NCBI GenBank assembly: GCA_023435335.1
Contig: JAEYRU010000177.1
Span: forward strand, 1 to 8,140
Direction of reading: 5' to 3'
DNA from: Pseudomonadota bacterium
Lineage (GTDB): Bacteria > Pseudomonadota > Alphaproteobacteria > Rhizobiales > Rhizobiaceae
DNA length: 8,140 nucleotides
Below are positions 1 through 8,140 of this stretch, piece by piece (the first letter of the stretch is position 1; each line of letters opens with the position of its first letter). Position numbers and translations under genes: made by a program. The notes under the pieces are model-generated. The model saw only the letters and a list, made by a program, of their open reading frames with translations. It was not told the origin of the DNA and did not search any database.

Positions 1-1167
1 AGCCGGCAGGTCACGGTCATCGACCGCACGGGCATCTGCGAGGGGACGAGCTCCGGAAATGCCGCCGCGCTCGCCTTCTCCGACGTGCTGCCGCTGGCGC
101 AGAAGGGCGTAATGCGGCAGCTGCCGAGATGGCTCGCCGACCCGCTCGGGCCGCTCGCCATCCCGCCCGCCTACCTCCCTTCGCTGCTGCCGTGGCTGTG
201 GCGCTTCTGGCGAGCGTCGAGCCCGCGCCACCACGAGGCGAGCCTGGCGGCGCAGGCGGGGTTGATGCGGGTCGCGGAGGCGGAGTGGACGTCGCTGATG
301 CAGCGCTCCGGCACTAGCCACATGCTGCGCGAGGACGGTTCGCTCGAACTTTACGAGGGCGAACGGGAATTCAAGGCGTCGCTGCCCGGCTGGGCCGCGC
401 GCGAGCGCTACGGGATCGCGTTCCGCCATCTCGCCGGGGAGGAACTGGGCGACTACCAGCCCGGCCTGGCGAAGAGCTTCACGCACGGCACATTCGTGCC
501 GGGCTGGAAGACGGTGGCCGACCCTCAGCTTCTGGGCAAGGCGCTGTGGGCATACGCCGAAAGCAAGGGCGCGCACTTCCGCGCCGGCCGCGCGGAAGGC
601 CTTGAAACCGAGGGCGGCAAGCCGGTTGTCAGGTTCGCCGGCGGCGCCACGGTGGCGGCCGACGCGGTGGTGGTCGCCGCGGGCGCCTGGTCGCATCTCC
701 TCGCTCGCCAGGCGGGCGACGCCATCCCGCTGGAAACCGAGCGCGGCTACAACACGACGCTTCCCGCGGACGCCTTCGACGTGAAGCGGCAGCTCATTTT
801 CTCCGGCCACGGCTTCGTCATCACGCCGCTGGAGACGGGCCTGCGGGTCGGCGGTGCGGTGGAACTGGGCGGGCTCGACCGTCCGCCGAACTATGCCCGC
901 TCAAGGGCCATGCTGAACAAGGCAGTGCGCTTCCTGCCTGGATTGAAGACCGAGGGCGGGCGGGAGTGGATGGGCTATCGCCCCTCGCTGCCGGACTCGC
1001 TGCCGGTCATCGGGAAAGCCGGGGGGATGCCCCGCGTCTACTACGCCTTCGGCCATGGACATCTCGGCCTCACCCAGGCCGCCGCGACCGGCCGGCTGGT
1101 GCGCGACCTCGTGGCCGGCGAAGCGCCGCCGGTGAGCCTCGCCCCCTTCTCGCCGCAGCGTTTCTAG
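1..1167 (+). CDS. FAD-dependent D-amino acid dehydrogenase-like oxidoreductase (DadA family; probable D-hydroxyproline dehydrogenase), 5' partial
   Basis: The reading frame is open from base 1 to the TAG at 1165-1167, giving 388 visible residues. DadA-type enzymes are usually about 410-420 aa, so roughly 25-30 N-terminal residues, including the GxGxxG dinucleotide motif, lie upstream of the window. Seen here: the end of the Rossmann unit (VTVIDR, residues 4-9), the following GTSSGNAA stretch (residues 15-22), the DAVVVAAGAWS strand-loop near 221-231, the WMGYRPSLPDSLPVIG motif at 323-338 and the C-terminal FGHGHLGLTQAA segment at 350-361. These are typical of glycine/D-amino acid oxidases and dehydrogenases of the DAO superfamily. 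Family knowledge: such enzymes oxidise D-amino acids to imino acids with FAD. The 4-hydroxyproline epimerase gene starts 14 nt downstream, so the likely substrate is cis-4-hydroxy-D-proline, giving 1-pyrroline-4-hydroxy-2-carboxylate, the job of HypO in Sinorhizobium. The substrate is inferred from context; a general D-amino acid dehydrogenase remains possible. GTG at 85 is not the real start. Confidence 0.88.
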   Translation, partial: SRQVTVIDRTGICEGTSSGNAAALAFSDVLPLAQKGVMRQLPRWLADPLGPLAIPPAYLPSLLPWLWRFWRASSPRHHEASLAAQAGLMRVAEAEWTSLMQRSGTSHMLREDGSLELYEGEREFKASLPGWAARERYGIAFRHLAGEELGDYQPGLAKSFTHGTFVPGWKTVADPQLLGKALWAYAESKGAHFRAGRAEGLETEGGKPVVRFAGGATVAADAVVVAAGAWSHLLARQAGDAIPLETERGYNTTLPADAFDVKRQLIFSGHGFVITPLETGLRVGGAVELGGLDRPPNYARSRAMLNKAVRFLPGLKTEGGREWMGYRPSLPDSLPVIGKAGGMPRVYYAFGHGHLGLTQAAATGRLVRDLVAGEAPPVSLAPFSPQRF

Positions 1168-1181
1168 CGCAAGGATAGAGC

Positions 1182-2183
1182 ATGTCGCGCCACTCCTTCT
1201 TCTGCATCGACGGCCACACCTGCGGAAACCCCGTGCGGCTGGTTGCCGGCGGCGGACCGCTGCTCCAAGGCGCGACCATGATGGAGCGGCGCGCACATTT
1301 CCTGCGCGAGTTCGACTGGATCCGCACCGGATTGATGTTCGAGCCGCGCGGCCACGACATGATGTCGGGGTCGATCCTCTATCCGCCAACGACCGAAGAC
1401 GGGGACATCGGCATCCTGTTCATCGAGACCTCGGGCTGCCTGCCCATGTGCGGGCACGGCACGATCGGCACGGTGACCTTCGCCATCGAGCACGGACTGA
1501 TGCGGCCCAAGACGCCGGGACGGCTCAACCTCGACACCCCGGCGGGCCGGGTCGTTGCCGAGTACCGGATGGAGGGCGAATACGTCGAGGAGGTGCGCAT
1601 CACCAACGTCGCCTCCTTCCTCCATTCGGAAGGGCTGGAAGTCGACTGTCCGGTGCTCGGTCCGCTGCAGGTCGACGTCGCCTATGGCGGGAACTTCTAC
1701 GCGATCGTCGAGCCGCAGGCGAACTACCGCGACATGGCGGACCATAGCGCGGCCGATCTGATCGCGTGGAGCCCGGTCCTGCGCGAGCGGCTGAACGCGG
1801 CCTATAAATTCGTCCATCCGGAGAACCCCGGCATAAGCGGCCTCTCGCACCTTCTCTGGACCGGTGCCCCGACGCATCCGGAAGCGCATGCGCGCAACGC
1901 CGTCTTCTACGGCGAGAAGGCGATCGACCGGTCGCCCTGCGGCACCGGAACGTCGGCCCGCATGGCGCAGCTCTACGCCAAGGGCAGGCTGAAGGCCGGC
2001 GACGATTTCGTGCATGAATCGATCATCGGCTCGCTCTTCCGCGGCCGCGTGGAGCGCGAGACGAGCGTGGGCGGCGGCAAGGCGATCATCCCCTCGATCG
2101 GCGGCTGGGCGCGGATGACCGGGACCAGCACGATCTTCATCGACGATCGCGACCCGTTCGCCCATGGGTTCGTAGTGCGATGA
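1182..2183 (+). CDS. 4-hydroxyproline 2-epimerase (proline racemase family, PrpA/4HypE type)
   Basis: A complete 333-aa protein, the usual length for the family. The start at ATG 1182 is supported by AAGGA at 1171-1175, 6 nt upstream. Both catalytic cysteines are visible: Cys90 in MCGHGTIG and Cys253 in DRSPCGTGTSAR. Two Cys residues mark an epimerase or racemase; trans-3-hydroxyproline dehydratases carry Thr in place of one Cys. The N-terminal block with CGNPVRLVAGGGP and the segments MMSGSILYPPT and DDRDPFAHGF look very like the Brucella protein PrpA, described as a proline racemase and B-cell mitogen, whose relatives include hydroxyproline epimerases. Role: reversible epimerisation at C2 of trans-4-hydroxy-L-proline to cis-4-hydroxy-D-proline, without cofactor, in the cytoplasm. 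The upstream FAD enzyme would oxidise that product, so the pair covers the first two catabolic steps and is probably co-transcribed. Proline racemase activity cannot be excluded from sequence alone, but the context favours hydroxyproline. Confidence 0.93.
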   Translation: MSRHSFFCIDGHTCGNPVRLVAGGGPLLQGATMMERRAHFLREFDWIRTGLMFEPRGHDMMSGSILYPPTTEDGDIGILFIETSGCLPMCGHGTIGTVTFAIEHGLMRPKTPGRLNLDTPAGRVVAEYRMEGEYVEEVRITNVASFLHSEGLEVDCPVLGPLQVDVAYGGNFYAIVEPQANYRDMADHSAADLIAWSPVLRERLNAAYKFVHPENPGISGLSHLLWTGAPTHPEAHARNAVFYGEKAIDRSPCGTGTSARMAQLYAKGRLKAGDDFVHESIIGSLFRGRVERETSVGGGKAIIPSIGGWARMTGTSTIFIDDRDPFAHGFVVR

Positions 2184-2287
2184 GAGGCCCGCGCGCAACG
2201 CCTCCGCACCTTCGCAATCGGCTGCGCCCGGTCGCAGGCCAGGCGCAATCATCGACGAAGGATCGGCGTTGCGGCACAAAAATCAGC

Positions 2288-2316
2288 GGGACAGGCATCG
2301 GTTTCGCTCCTATAAG
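2288..2316 (+). promoter_or_regulatory. Candidate sigma-70 promoter for the liv operon (upstream)
   Basis: GGGACA at 2288-2293 matches 4 of 6 bases of TTGACA. It is followed by exactly 17 nt and then TATAAG at 2311-2316, which matches 5 of 6 bases of TATAAT. Transcription would begin near 2323 and give a leader of about 190 nt before livH. It is the best spaced -35/-10 pair I noticed in the gap, but it was found by eye and such matches occur by chance. Confidence 0.35.
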
Positions 2317-2417
2317 TCAAGGACATTGCGCGGGCGCGATGCTAGCTTCCGCCATCATTTCGGGCCCGCCGCGGCCAAGCAATGCACCGGAGGGGCGCCG
2401 TCCGCCCGGCCGGAACC

Positions 2418-2444
2418 GCAATATTGACATTGCAGACCGCGGTC
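2418..2444 (+). promoter_or_regulatory. Symmetric element cluster around a TTGACA hexamer (candidate operator/promoter)
   Basis: A perfect -35 hexamer TTGACA lies at 2424-2429. It sits inside an inverted repeat GCAAT-ATTGAC-ATTGC (2418-2433), which itself starts with the 8-bp palindrome CAATATTG (2419-2426). Right after it is a 10-bp perfect palindrome GACCGCGGTC (2435-2444). At 16-18 nt downstream the bases are A-rich (AAAAGTTA) but no good -10 is present. The layout suits a promoter whose polymerase binding is controlled by a regulator on the symmetric sites, for example an Lrp/AsnC-type or other amino acid regulator, but the regulator is unknown. Confidence 0.35.
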
Positions 2445-2487
2445 GAAAAGTTAGGCCCAGGGGAACAACAAGCGGGAGCGCCTTCCG

Positions 2488-2508
2488 GCGACTCCCCCGG
2501 GGAGTAGC
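2488..2508 (+). promoter_or_regulatory. Palindrome over the livH ribosome binding site
   Basis: ACTCCCC (2491-2497) and GGGGAGT (2499-2505) are perfect inverted arms around one C. Beyond a G/A mismatch, two more pairs are possible (2488 with 2508, 2489 with 2507). As RNA it could fold with a 6-bp stem and a 3-nt loop. The right arm contains GGGGAG, the Shine-Dalgarno sequence of livH, 9 nt before ATG 2514. Folding would therefore hide the ribosome binding site. The pairing is seen in the sequence; a regulatory effect is inference. Confidence 0.45.
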
Positions 2509-2513
2509 GTTGA

Positions 2514-3442
2514 ATGGAATATTTTCTCCAGCAGCTTATTAACGGGCTGACGCTGGGGTCGATCTACGGGCTGATCGCGATCGGCTACACGATGGTCTAC
2601 GGCATCATCGGGATGATCAACTTCGCCCACGGCGACATCTTCATGATCGGCTCGTTCATAGCGCTGACGGTATTCCTCATTCTCACCAGCGTCCTCGGTT
2701 TTGCCTTCCTTCCCGTGGTGCTCTTGATCGTCATCATCGTGGCGATGCTCTTCACGGCCGCCTGGGGGTGGTCGGTCGAGCGCATCGCCTACCGGCCGTT
2801 GCGCGGCTCCTTCCGGCTGGCGCCGCTGATCACCGCGATCGGCATGTCGATCGTCCTGCAGAACTTCGTTCAGATCACGCAGGGCGCGCGCGTCAAGCCG
2901 CTGCCGCCCCAGATCCAGGGCGGCGTCACCCTGATGCAAGGCTCGACCGAGGCCGGCACCATCGTGGTGCAACTCTCCTACATGCAGATGATCATCATCG
3001 TGACTACCGTCGTGCTGATGACCGGCTTCACGCTGCTGATCGCGCGCACCTCGCTCGGCCGCTCGCAGCGCGCCTGCGAGCAGGACCGCAAGATGGCCGC
3101 GCTGCTGGGCGTGGACGTCGACCGCACCATATCGCTCACCTTCGTCATGGGCGCGGCACTGGCCGCCGTCGCCGGCTTCATGTTCCTGCTGCTCTACGGC
3201 GTGATCGACTTCTACATCGGCTTCCTCGCCGGAGTTAAGGCGTTCACCGCGGCCGTGCTTGGCGGAATCGGCTCGCTGCCCGGAGCCATGCTCGGCGGCC
3301 TGCTGATCGGGCTCATAGAAGTGTTCTGGTCCGGCTATTTCTCGGTCGAATACAAGGACGTCGCTGCATTCTCGATCCTTGCCATCGTGCTGATCTTCCT
3401 GCCCTCCGGGCTGCTCGGAAAACCGGAAGTGGAGAAGGTCTG

Positions 3443-3443
<1 letters not shown>
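2514..3443 (+). CDS. livH: Branched-chain amino acid ABC transporter permease LivH
   Basis: A complete 309-aa inner-membrane protein, the normal LivH length (about 300 aa). The start at ATG 2514 follows GGGGAG at 2499-2504. The N-terminal block runs from LTLGSIYGLIAIGYTMVYG into INFAHGD at residues 35-41, the LivH hallmark. Hydrophobic segments lie near 10-30, 45-65, 66-90, 105-125, 158-178, 212-235, 245-275 and 285-305. The cytoplasmic coupling segment RACEQDRKMAALLGV (186-200) is the EAA-like loop that contacts the ATPases. Role: one of the two permease subunits of the LIV-I/HAAT importer, which with LivM forms the channel for leucine, isoleucine, valine and often other amino acids. It is the first gene of the transporter operon, and its TGA shares a base with the livM ATG (TGATG at 3441-3445), which points to coupled translation. 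Exact substrates cannot be read from this subunit. Confidence 0.96.
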
Positions 3444-5058
<1,615 letters not shown>

Positions 5059-5059
<1 letters not shown>

Positions 5060-6080
5060 TGGCGAGCGCTGCGATAAGCGAACCCGTGGCGGACACGACC
5101 GTTCCGAGGTGGGAGCGCGACCCCATCCTCACCGTCGAGCACCTGACCATGCGCTTCGGCGGACTGGTGGCGGTGGGCGACCTCTCCTTCAACGTCGGCC
5201 ACGGCGACATCACCGCGCTGATCGGGCCGAACGGCGCCGGCAAGACGACGGTCTTCAACTGCGTGACCGGCTTCTACAAGCCGACCGAGGGGCGCATCGT
5301 GATGCGCCACGGGCCGGGGCGGCAGCAGGAGGCCGTGGACTGGGTCACCGCGAGCGGCTTGCGCTACCGCGCCGGGGCCGATGGCGCCGTCTTCCTGCTC
5401 GAACGGATGCCCGATTTCGAGATCTCGAAGAAGGCGAAGGTGGCGCGCACCTTCCAGAACATCCGGCTCTTCGGCGGCATGACCGTGCTGGAGAACCTGC
5501 TGGTGGCCCAGCACAACCCGCTGATGGTCGCCTCCGGCTTCACCGTGGGCGGCATACTTGGACTGCCCGGCTACCAGCGCGCACAGCAGGCGGCGATCGA
5601 CAAGGCCGTCTACTGGCTGGAACAGGTCAGGCTGATCGACCGCGCCGACGACCCGGCCGGCGACCTGCCCTATGGCGCGCAGCGGCGGCTGGAGATAGCA
5701 CGCTGCATGTGCACGGACCCCCAGCTTCTCTGTCTCGACGAGCCGGCGGCGGGCCTCAATCCGCGCGAGTCTCAGGAATTGAACGAGTTGCTGCAGTTCA
5801 TCAGGCAGACCGGCACCTCCGTGCTGCTCATCGAGCACGACATGGGGGTGGTGATGGAGATCTCGGACCACATCGTCGTCCTCGACTACGGCGTGAAGAT
5901 CTCCGATGGGGACGCCTCCTTCGTCCGCTCGGACCCCAAGGTGATAGCAGCCTATCTCGGCGTGGACGACGAAGCCGAGATCGACGTGCCGGAGGTGCGC
6001 GAGGAGTTGGAGGCGGTCGAGGAAGAAGCCAGGCGCAAGGGCATCGATACGAGTCTGTCCCGGCCGGCGGGAGATAGCGA

Positions 6081-6084
<4 letters not shown>
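5059..6084 (+). CDS. livG: Branched-chain amino acid ABC transporter ATP-binding protein LivG
   Basis: A 341-aa cytoplasmic ATPase of the importer. The frame is open further upstream, but ATG 5059 is chosen because it overlaps the livM stop (TGATG at 5057-5061), has GGGAGAAGG at 5044-5052 just ahead, and begins the conserved sequence; the upstream part overlaps livM. Motifs: Walker A GPNGAGKTT (56-64), Q-loop TFQN with Gln133, signature LPYGAQRRLEIAR (203-215), Walker B LLCLDEPAAG (223-232) with Glu228, and switch His260 in LLIEHD. LPYG in place of LSGG is a familiar variant in LivG. E. coli LivG is about 255 aa. The extra length here is an N-terminal tail of about 20 residues, an insertion of about 26 residues between the first beta region and the Q-loop (roughly 82-127, with FLLERMPDFEISKKAKVAR), and an acidic tail from about 302 to 341. 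These additions recur in rhizobial LivG proteins. Its stop overlaps livF. Confidence 0.95.
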
Positions 6085-6806
<722 letters not shown>

Positions 6807-6808
6807 GC

Positions 6809-7162
6809 ATGGAAAAGGAAATGGCCCTACTGTGGGAAGTCTCGGCCTGGGAATTCGTGTTCGTTACGGTGATCCTTGCCGGCGGCGCGGCCTTCCTCAC
6901 GGGCCGGGCGGTCGCGCGAGCCTGGGAGGGCGAGGGCCGGCTCGTCTTCTACATGGTGCTGCTTGCCGCCGCGACGCGCTTCATCCATTTCGCGCTGTTC
7001 GGCGGCTCACTGCTATCGCTGCAATATTACCTGGTCGACTTCGCCGTGATCACCGTCATCGCCATCCTCGGCAAACGGATCACGCGTGCGAAGCAGATGT
7101 CCAGGCAGTACAGCTTCGAATACGTCCGCAACAGCGCCCTGAGCTGGGCGAGGAAGGGCTGA
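6809..7162 (+). CDS. Small three-helix membrane protein of unknown function (DUF6867-like) in the liv operon
   Basis: A 117-aa protein with ATG at 6809, two bases after the livF stop, and a strong GGGGAGG at 6794-6800, 8 nt ahead. A second Met at residue 5 is a possible start but has worse spacing. Hydrophobic segments lie near 13-31, 45-64 and 73-89, separated by short charged stretches (Arg33-Arg44) and followed by a basic C-terminal tail (KRITRAKQ from 89, ending in ARKG). Notable residues are GGAAFLTGRAVARAW at 25-39, RFIHFALFGG at 57-66 and YYLVD at 73-77. It resembles the family I recall as DUF6867, small proteins found beside liv genes in Hyphomicrobiales. No catalytic motif is visible. 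The position between livF and livK suggests an accessory of the importer, perhaps for assembly or stability of LivH/LivM, but that is inference from location only. Confidence 0.82.
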   Translation: MEKEMALLWEVSAWEFVFVTVILAGGAAFLTGRAVARAWEGEGRLVFYMVLLAAATRFIHFALFGGSLLSLQYYLVDFAVITVIAILGKRITRAKQMSRQYSFEYVRNSALSWARKG

Positions 7163-7167
7163 CGGCA

Positions 7168-7196
7168 TTTACGATTTCCGCGTGGAAGCCTTTATT
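7168..7196 (+). promoter_or_regulatory. Weak candidate promoter for livK
   Basis: TTTACG at 7168-7173 (4 of 6 to TTGACA) is followed by 17 nt and TTTATT at 7191-7196 (4 of 6 to TATAAT). It lies just after the preceding stop codon, in the most AT-rich part of this region. It would give a leader of about 115 nt that includes the paired hairpins at 7229-7254. A separate promoter for a binding protein is plausible, but the match is modest. Confidence 0.28.
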
Positions 7197-7228
7197 TCCT
7201 TTTGGAATTGGGCTTTCATGCCGGTCAA

Positions 7229-7254
7229 GCGGGATCCAGATCCCGCATCGCGGG
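7229..7254 (+). promoter_or_regulatory. Two mutually exclusive hairpins upstream of livK
   Basis: GCGGGAT (7229-7235) pairs with ATCCCGC (7240-7246) across the loop CCAG, a perfect 7-bp stem. The bases CCCGC (7242-7246) can instead pair with GCGGG (7250-7254) across a 3-nt loop. Both structures use the same central CCCGC, so only one can form at a time. No T-run follows either stem, so neither is a classic intrinsic terminator. They could act as an RNA-stability element or as an attenuation or processing point between the membrane genes and livK. Confidence 0.45.
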
Positions 7255-7317
7255 CACGGGAACACGACACCTAATCCGGGCCGCTTTGGGAACAGCAGGT
7301 GTTTAAAGGGAGCTACC

Positions 7318-8140
7318 ATGAAAAAAGTTCTTTTGGCGGGTGCCGCGCTCGGCCTCCTGATGTCGGGCCAGGCATGGGCTGACATCAAGATCGCCACCGC
7401 GGGCCCGATGACCGGACAATACGCCTCGTTCGGCGAGCAGATGAAGGGCGGCGCCGAGCAGGCCGTGGAAGACATCAACGCGGCCGGCGGCGTGCTGGGC
7501 GAGAAGCTGGTCCTGTCGGTGGGCGACGATGCCTGCGATCCGAAGCAGGCCGTTGCGGTCGCCAACCAGATGGCGGGCGAAGGCGTGGTCTTCATGGCCG
7601 GGCACTTCTGCTCCGGCTCGTCGATCCCGGCTTCCCAGGTGTATTCCGAGGAAGGCATCGTCCAGATCTCGCCGGCTTCGACCAACCCGGACTTCACCGA
7701 CAAGCGTCCCGGACCGGGCGTGTTCCGCACCTGCGGCCGTGACGACCAGCAGGGCGACGTCGCGGGCAAGTTCCTCGTCGACAACTTCGCCGACAAGAAG
7801 GTTGCCTTCGTCCACGACAAGACCGCCTACGGCAAGGGCCTTGCCGACGCCACCATGGCCGCCTACGAGGCCGCTGGCGGCAAGCCGGCCATGTACGAGG
7901 CCTACACGGCCGGTGAGAAGGACTACACCGCGCTCGTTTCGAAGCTGAAGCAGGAAGGTGTCGGCGTTCTCTACGTCGGCGGATATCACACCGAGGCCGG
8001 CCTGATGGCCCGCCAGATGCGCGAGCAGGGCATGGACACCGTGCTCGTCTCGGGTGACGCGCTTGTGACTGACGAGTATTGGGCAATCACCGGCGAGGCC
8101 GGCGAAGGCACGCTGATGACCTTCTCGCCCGATCCGCGCA
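7318..8140 (+). CDS. livK: Branched-chain amino acid ABC transporter periplasmic binding protein (LivK/LivJ/BraC type), 3' partial
   Basis: The frame opens at ATG 7318, with AAAGGGAG at 7305-7312 placed 5 nt ahead, and runs off the window edge after 274 codons; the family is usually about 370 aa. Residues 1-21 form a signal peptide: a Lys-Lys start, a hydrophobic core and an AWA cleavage site before DIKIATAGPMTG. Cys73 and Cys98 (mature 52 and 77) have the same 25-residue spacing as the disulfide of E. coli LivJ. By hand alignment, Ser99, Ala120 and Thr122 fall on LivJ ligand residues Ser79, Ala100 and Thr102. The Glu226 position appears to be Asp247 (SGDALVTDEY). Other family segments are HDKTAYGKGLA (166-176), YTAGEKDYTALVSKLK (196-211) and YVGGYHTEAG (219-228). 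It captures amino acids in the periplasm and delivers them to LivH/LivM. Specificity beyond hydrophobic amino acids is uncertain; rhizobial members are often broad. Confidence 0.94.
   Translation, partial: MKKVLLAGAALGLLMSGQAWADIKIATAGPMTGQYASFGEQMKGGAEQAVEDINAAGGVLGEKLVLSVGDDACDPKQAVAVANQMAGEGVVFMAGHFCSGSSIPASQVYSEEGIVQISPASTNPDFTDKRPGPGVFRTCGRDDQQGDVAGKFLVDNFADKKVAFVHDKTAYGKGLADATMAAYEAAGGKPAMYEAYTAGEKDYTALVSKLKQEGVGVLYVGGYHTEAGLMARQMREQGMDTVLVSGDALVTDEYWAITGEAGEGTLMTFSPDPR

Larger units (their letters stand above)
2184..2513. other. 330-nt intergenic region between the hydroxyproline genes and livH
   Basis: No convincing gene is seen here on either strand. A frame from ATG 2180 to 2542 is open, but its product is an Arg/Pro/Gly-rich string with no recognisable domain and it runs into livH. 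The stretch holds a weak stem (TGCGCC at 2223-2228 with GGCGCA at 2242-2247, 13-nt loop) and no T-run, so it is not a clear terminator for the epimerase gene. The other contents are the candidate promoter at 2288-2316, the symmetric cluster at 2418-2444 and the palindrome at the livH ribosome binding site. The length and these signals suggest that livH starts its own transcription unit. Confidence 0.6.

Noticed and set aside
2223..2247. Possible terminator stem after the epimerase gene (TGCGCC/GGCGCA)
   Set aside because: Only 6 bp with a 13-nt loop and no T-run; too weak to call a terminator.
1164..2279. A 371-codon antisense frame opposite the epimerase gene
   Set aside because: The + strand encodes an unmistakable proline racemase family protein with both catalytic Cys; the antisense product is low-complexity.
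2180..2542. A 120-codon + strand frame whose ATG overlaps the epimerase stop as ATGA
   Set aside because: The product is an Arg/Pro/Gly-rich string with no domain, it overlaps the start of livH, and no ribosome binding site is evident. It looks like chance openness in GC-rich DNA.

Overview
The window is high-GC DNA with all genes on the + strand, packed as in a bacterial chromosome. Protein sequence and gene order point to an alphaproteobacterium of the Hyphomicrobiales (Rhizobiales), most like Phyllobacteriaceae, Mesorhizobium or Brucella relatives. The signs are a long-form LivM, a LivG with an internal insertion and acidic tail, a small membrane gene between livF and the binding-protein gene, and an epimerase that closely resembles Brucella PrpA. 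The placement is by recognition only; no search was run.

Bases 1-2183 hold the end of a hydroxyproline (or D-amino-acid) catabolic unit. First comes a DadA-like FAD-dependent oxidoreductase, cut at its 5' end by the window edge. A complete 4-hydroxyproline 2-epimerase follows 14 nt later. Together they would turn trans-4-hydroxy-L-proline into cis-4-hydroxy-D-proline and then oxidise it to a pyrroline carboxylate.

Bases 2184-2513 (330 nt) carry no convincing gene. They hold a possible promoter with a good -10, a second perfect -35 hexamer embedded in two symmetric elements, and a palindrome that covers the ribosome binding site of livH.

Bases 2514-8140 hold a branched-chain (hydrophobic) amino acid ABC importer operon: livH, livM, livG, livF, a 117-aa three-helix membrane protein (DUF6867-like), then livK, which runs off the right edge. 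The first four genes overlap by 1-4 nt, so they are probably translationally coupled. LivH and LivM form the membrane channel, LivG and LivF are the ATPases, and LivK is the periplasmic binding protein. A 155-nt gap before livK holds a candidate promoter and two mutually exclusive hairpins, which could set the binding protein at a different level from the membrane parts.

The gene content is mostly ordinary. The least described items are the small membrane protein in the transporter operon and the regulatory structures in the two gaps. I found no mobile element, CRISPR array, tRNA or rRNA.
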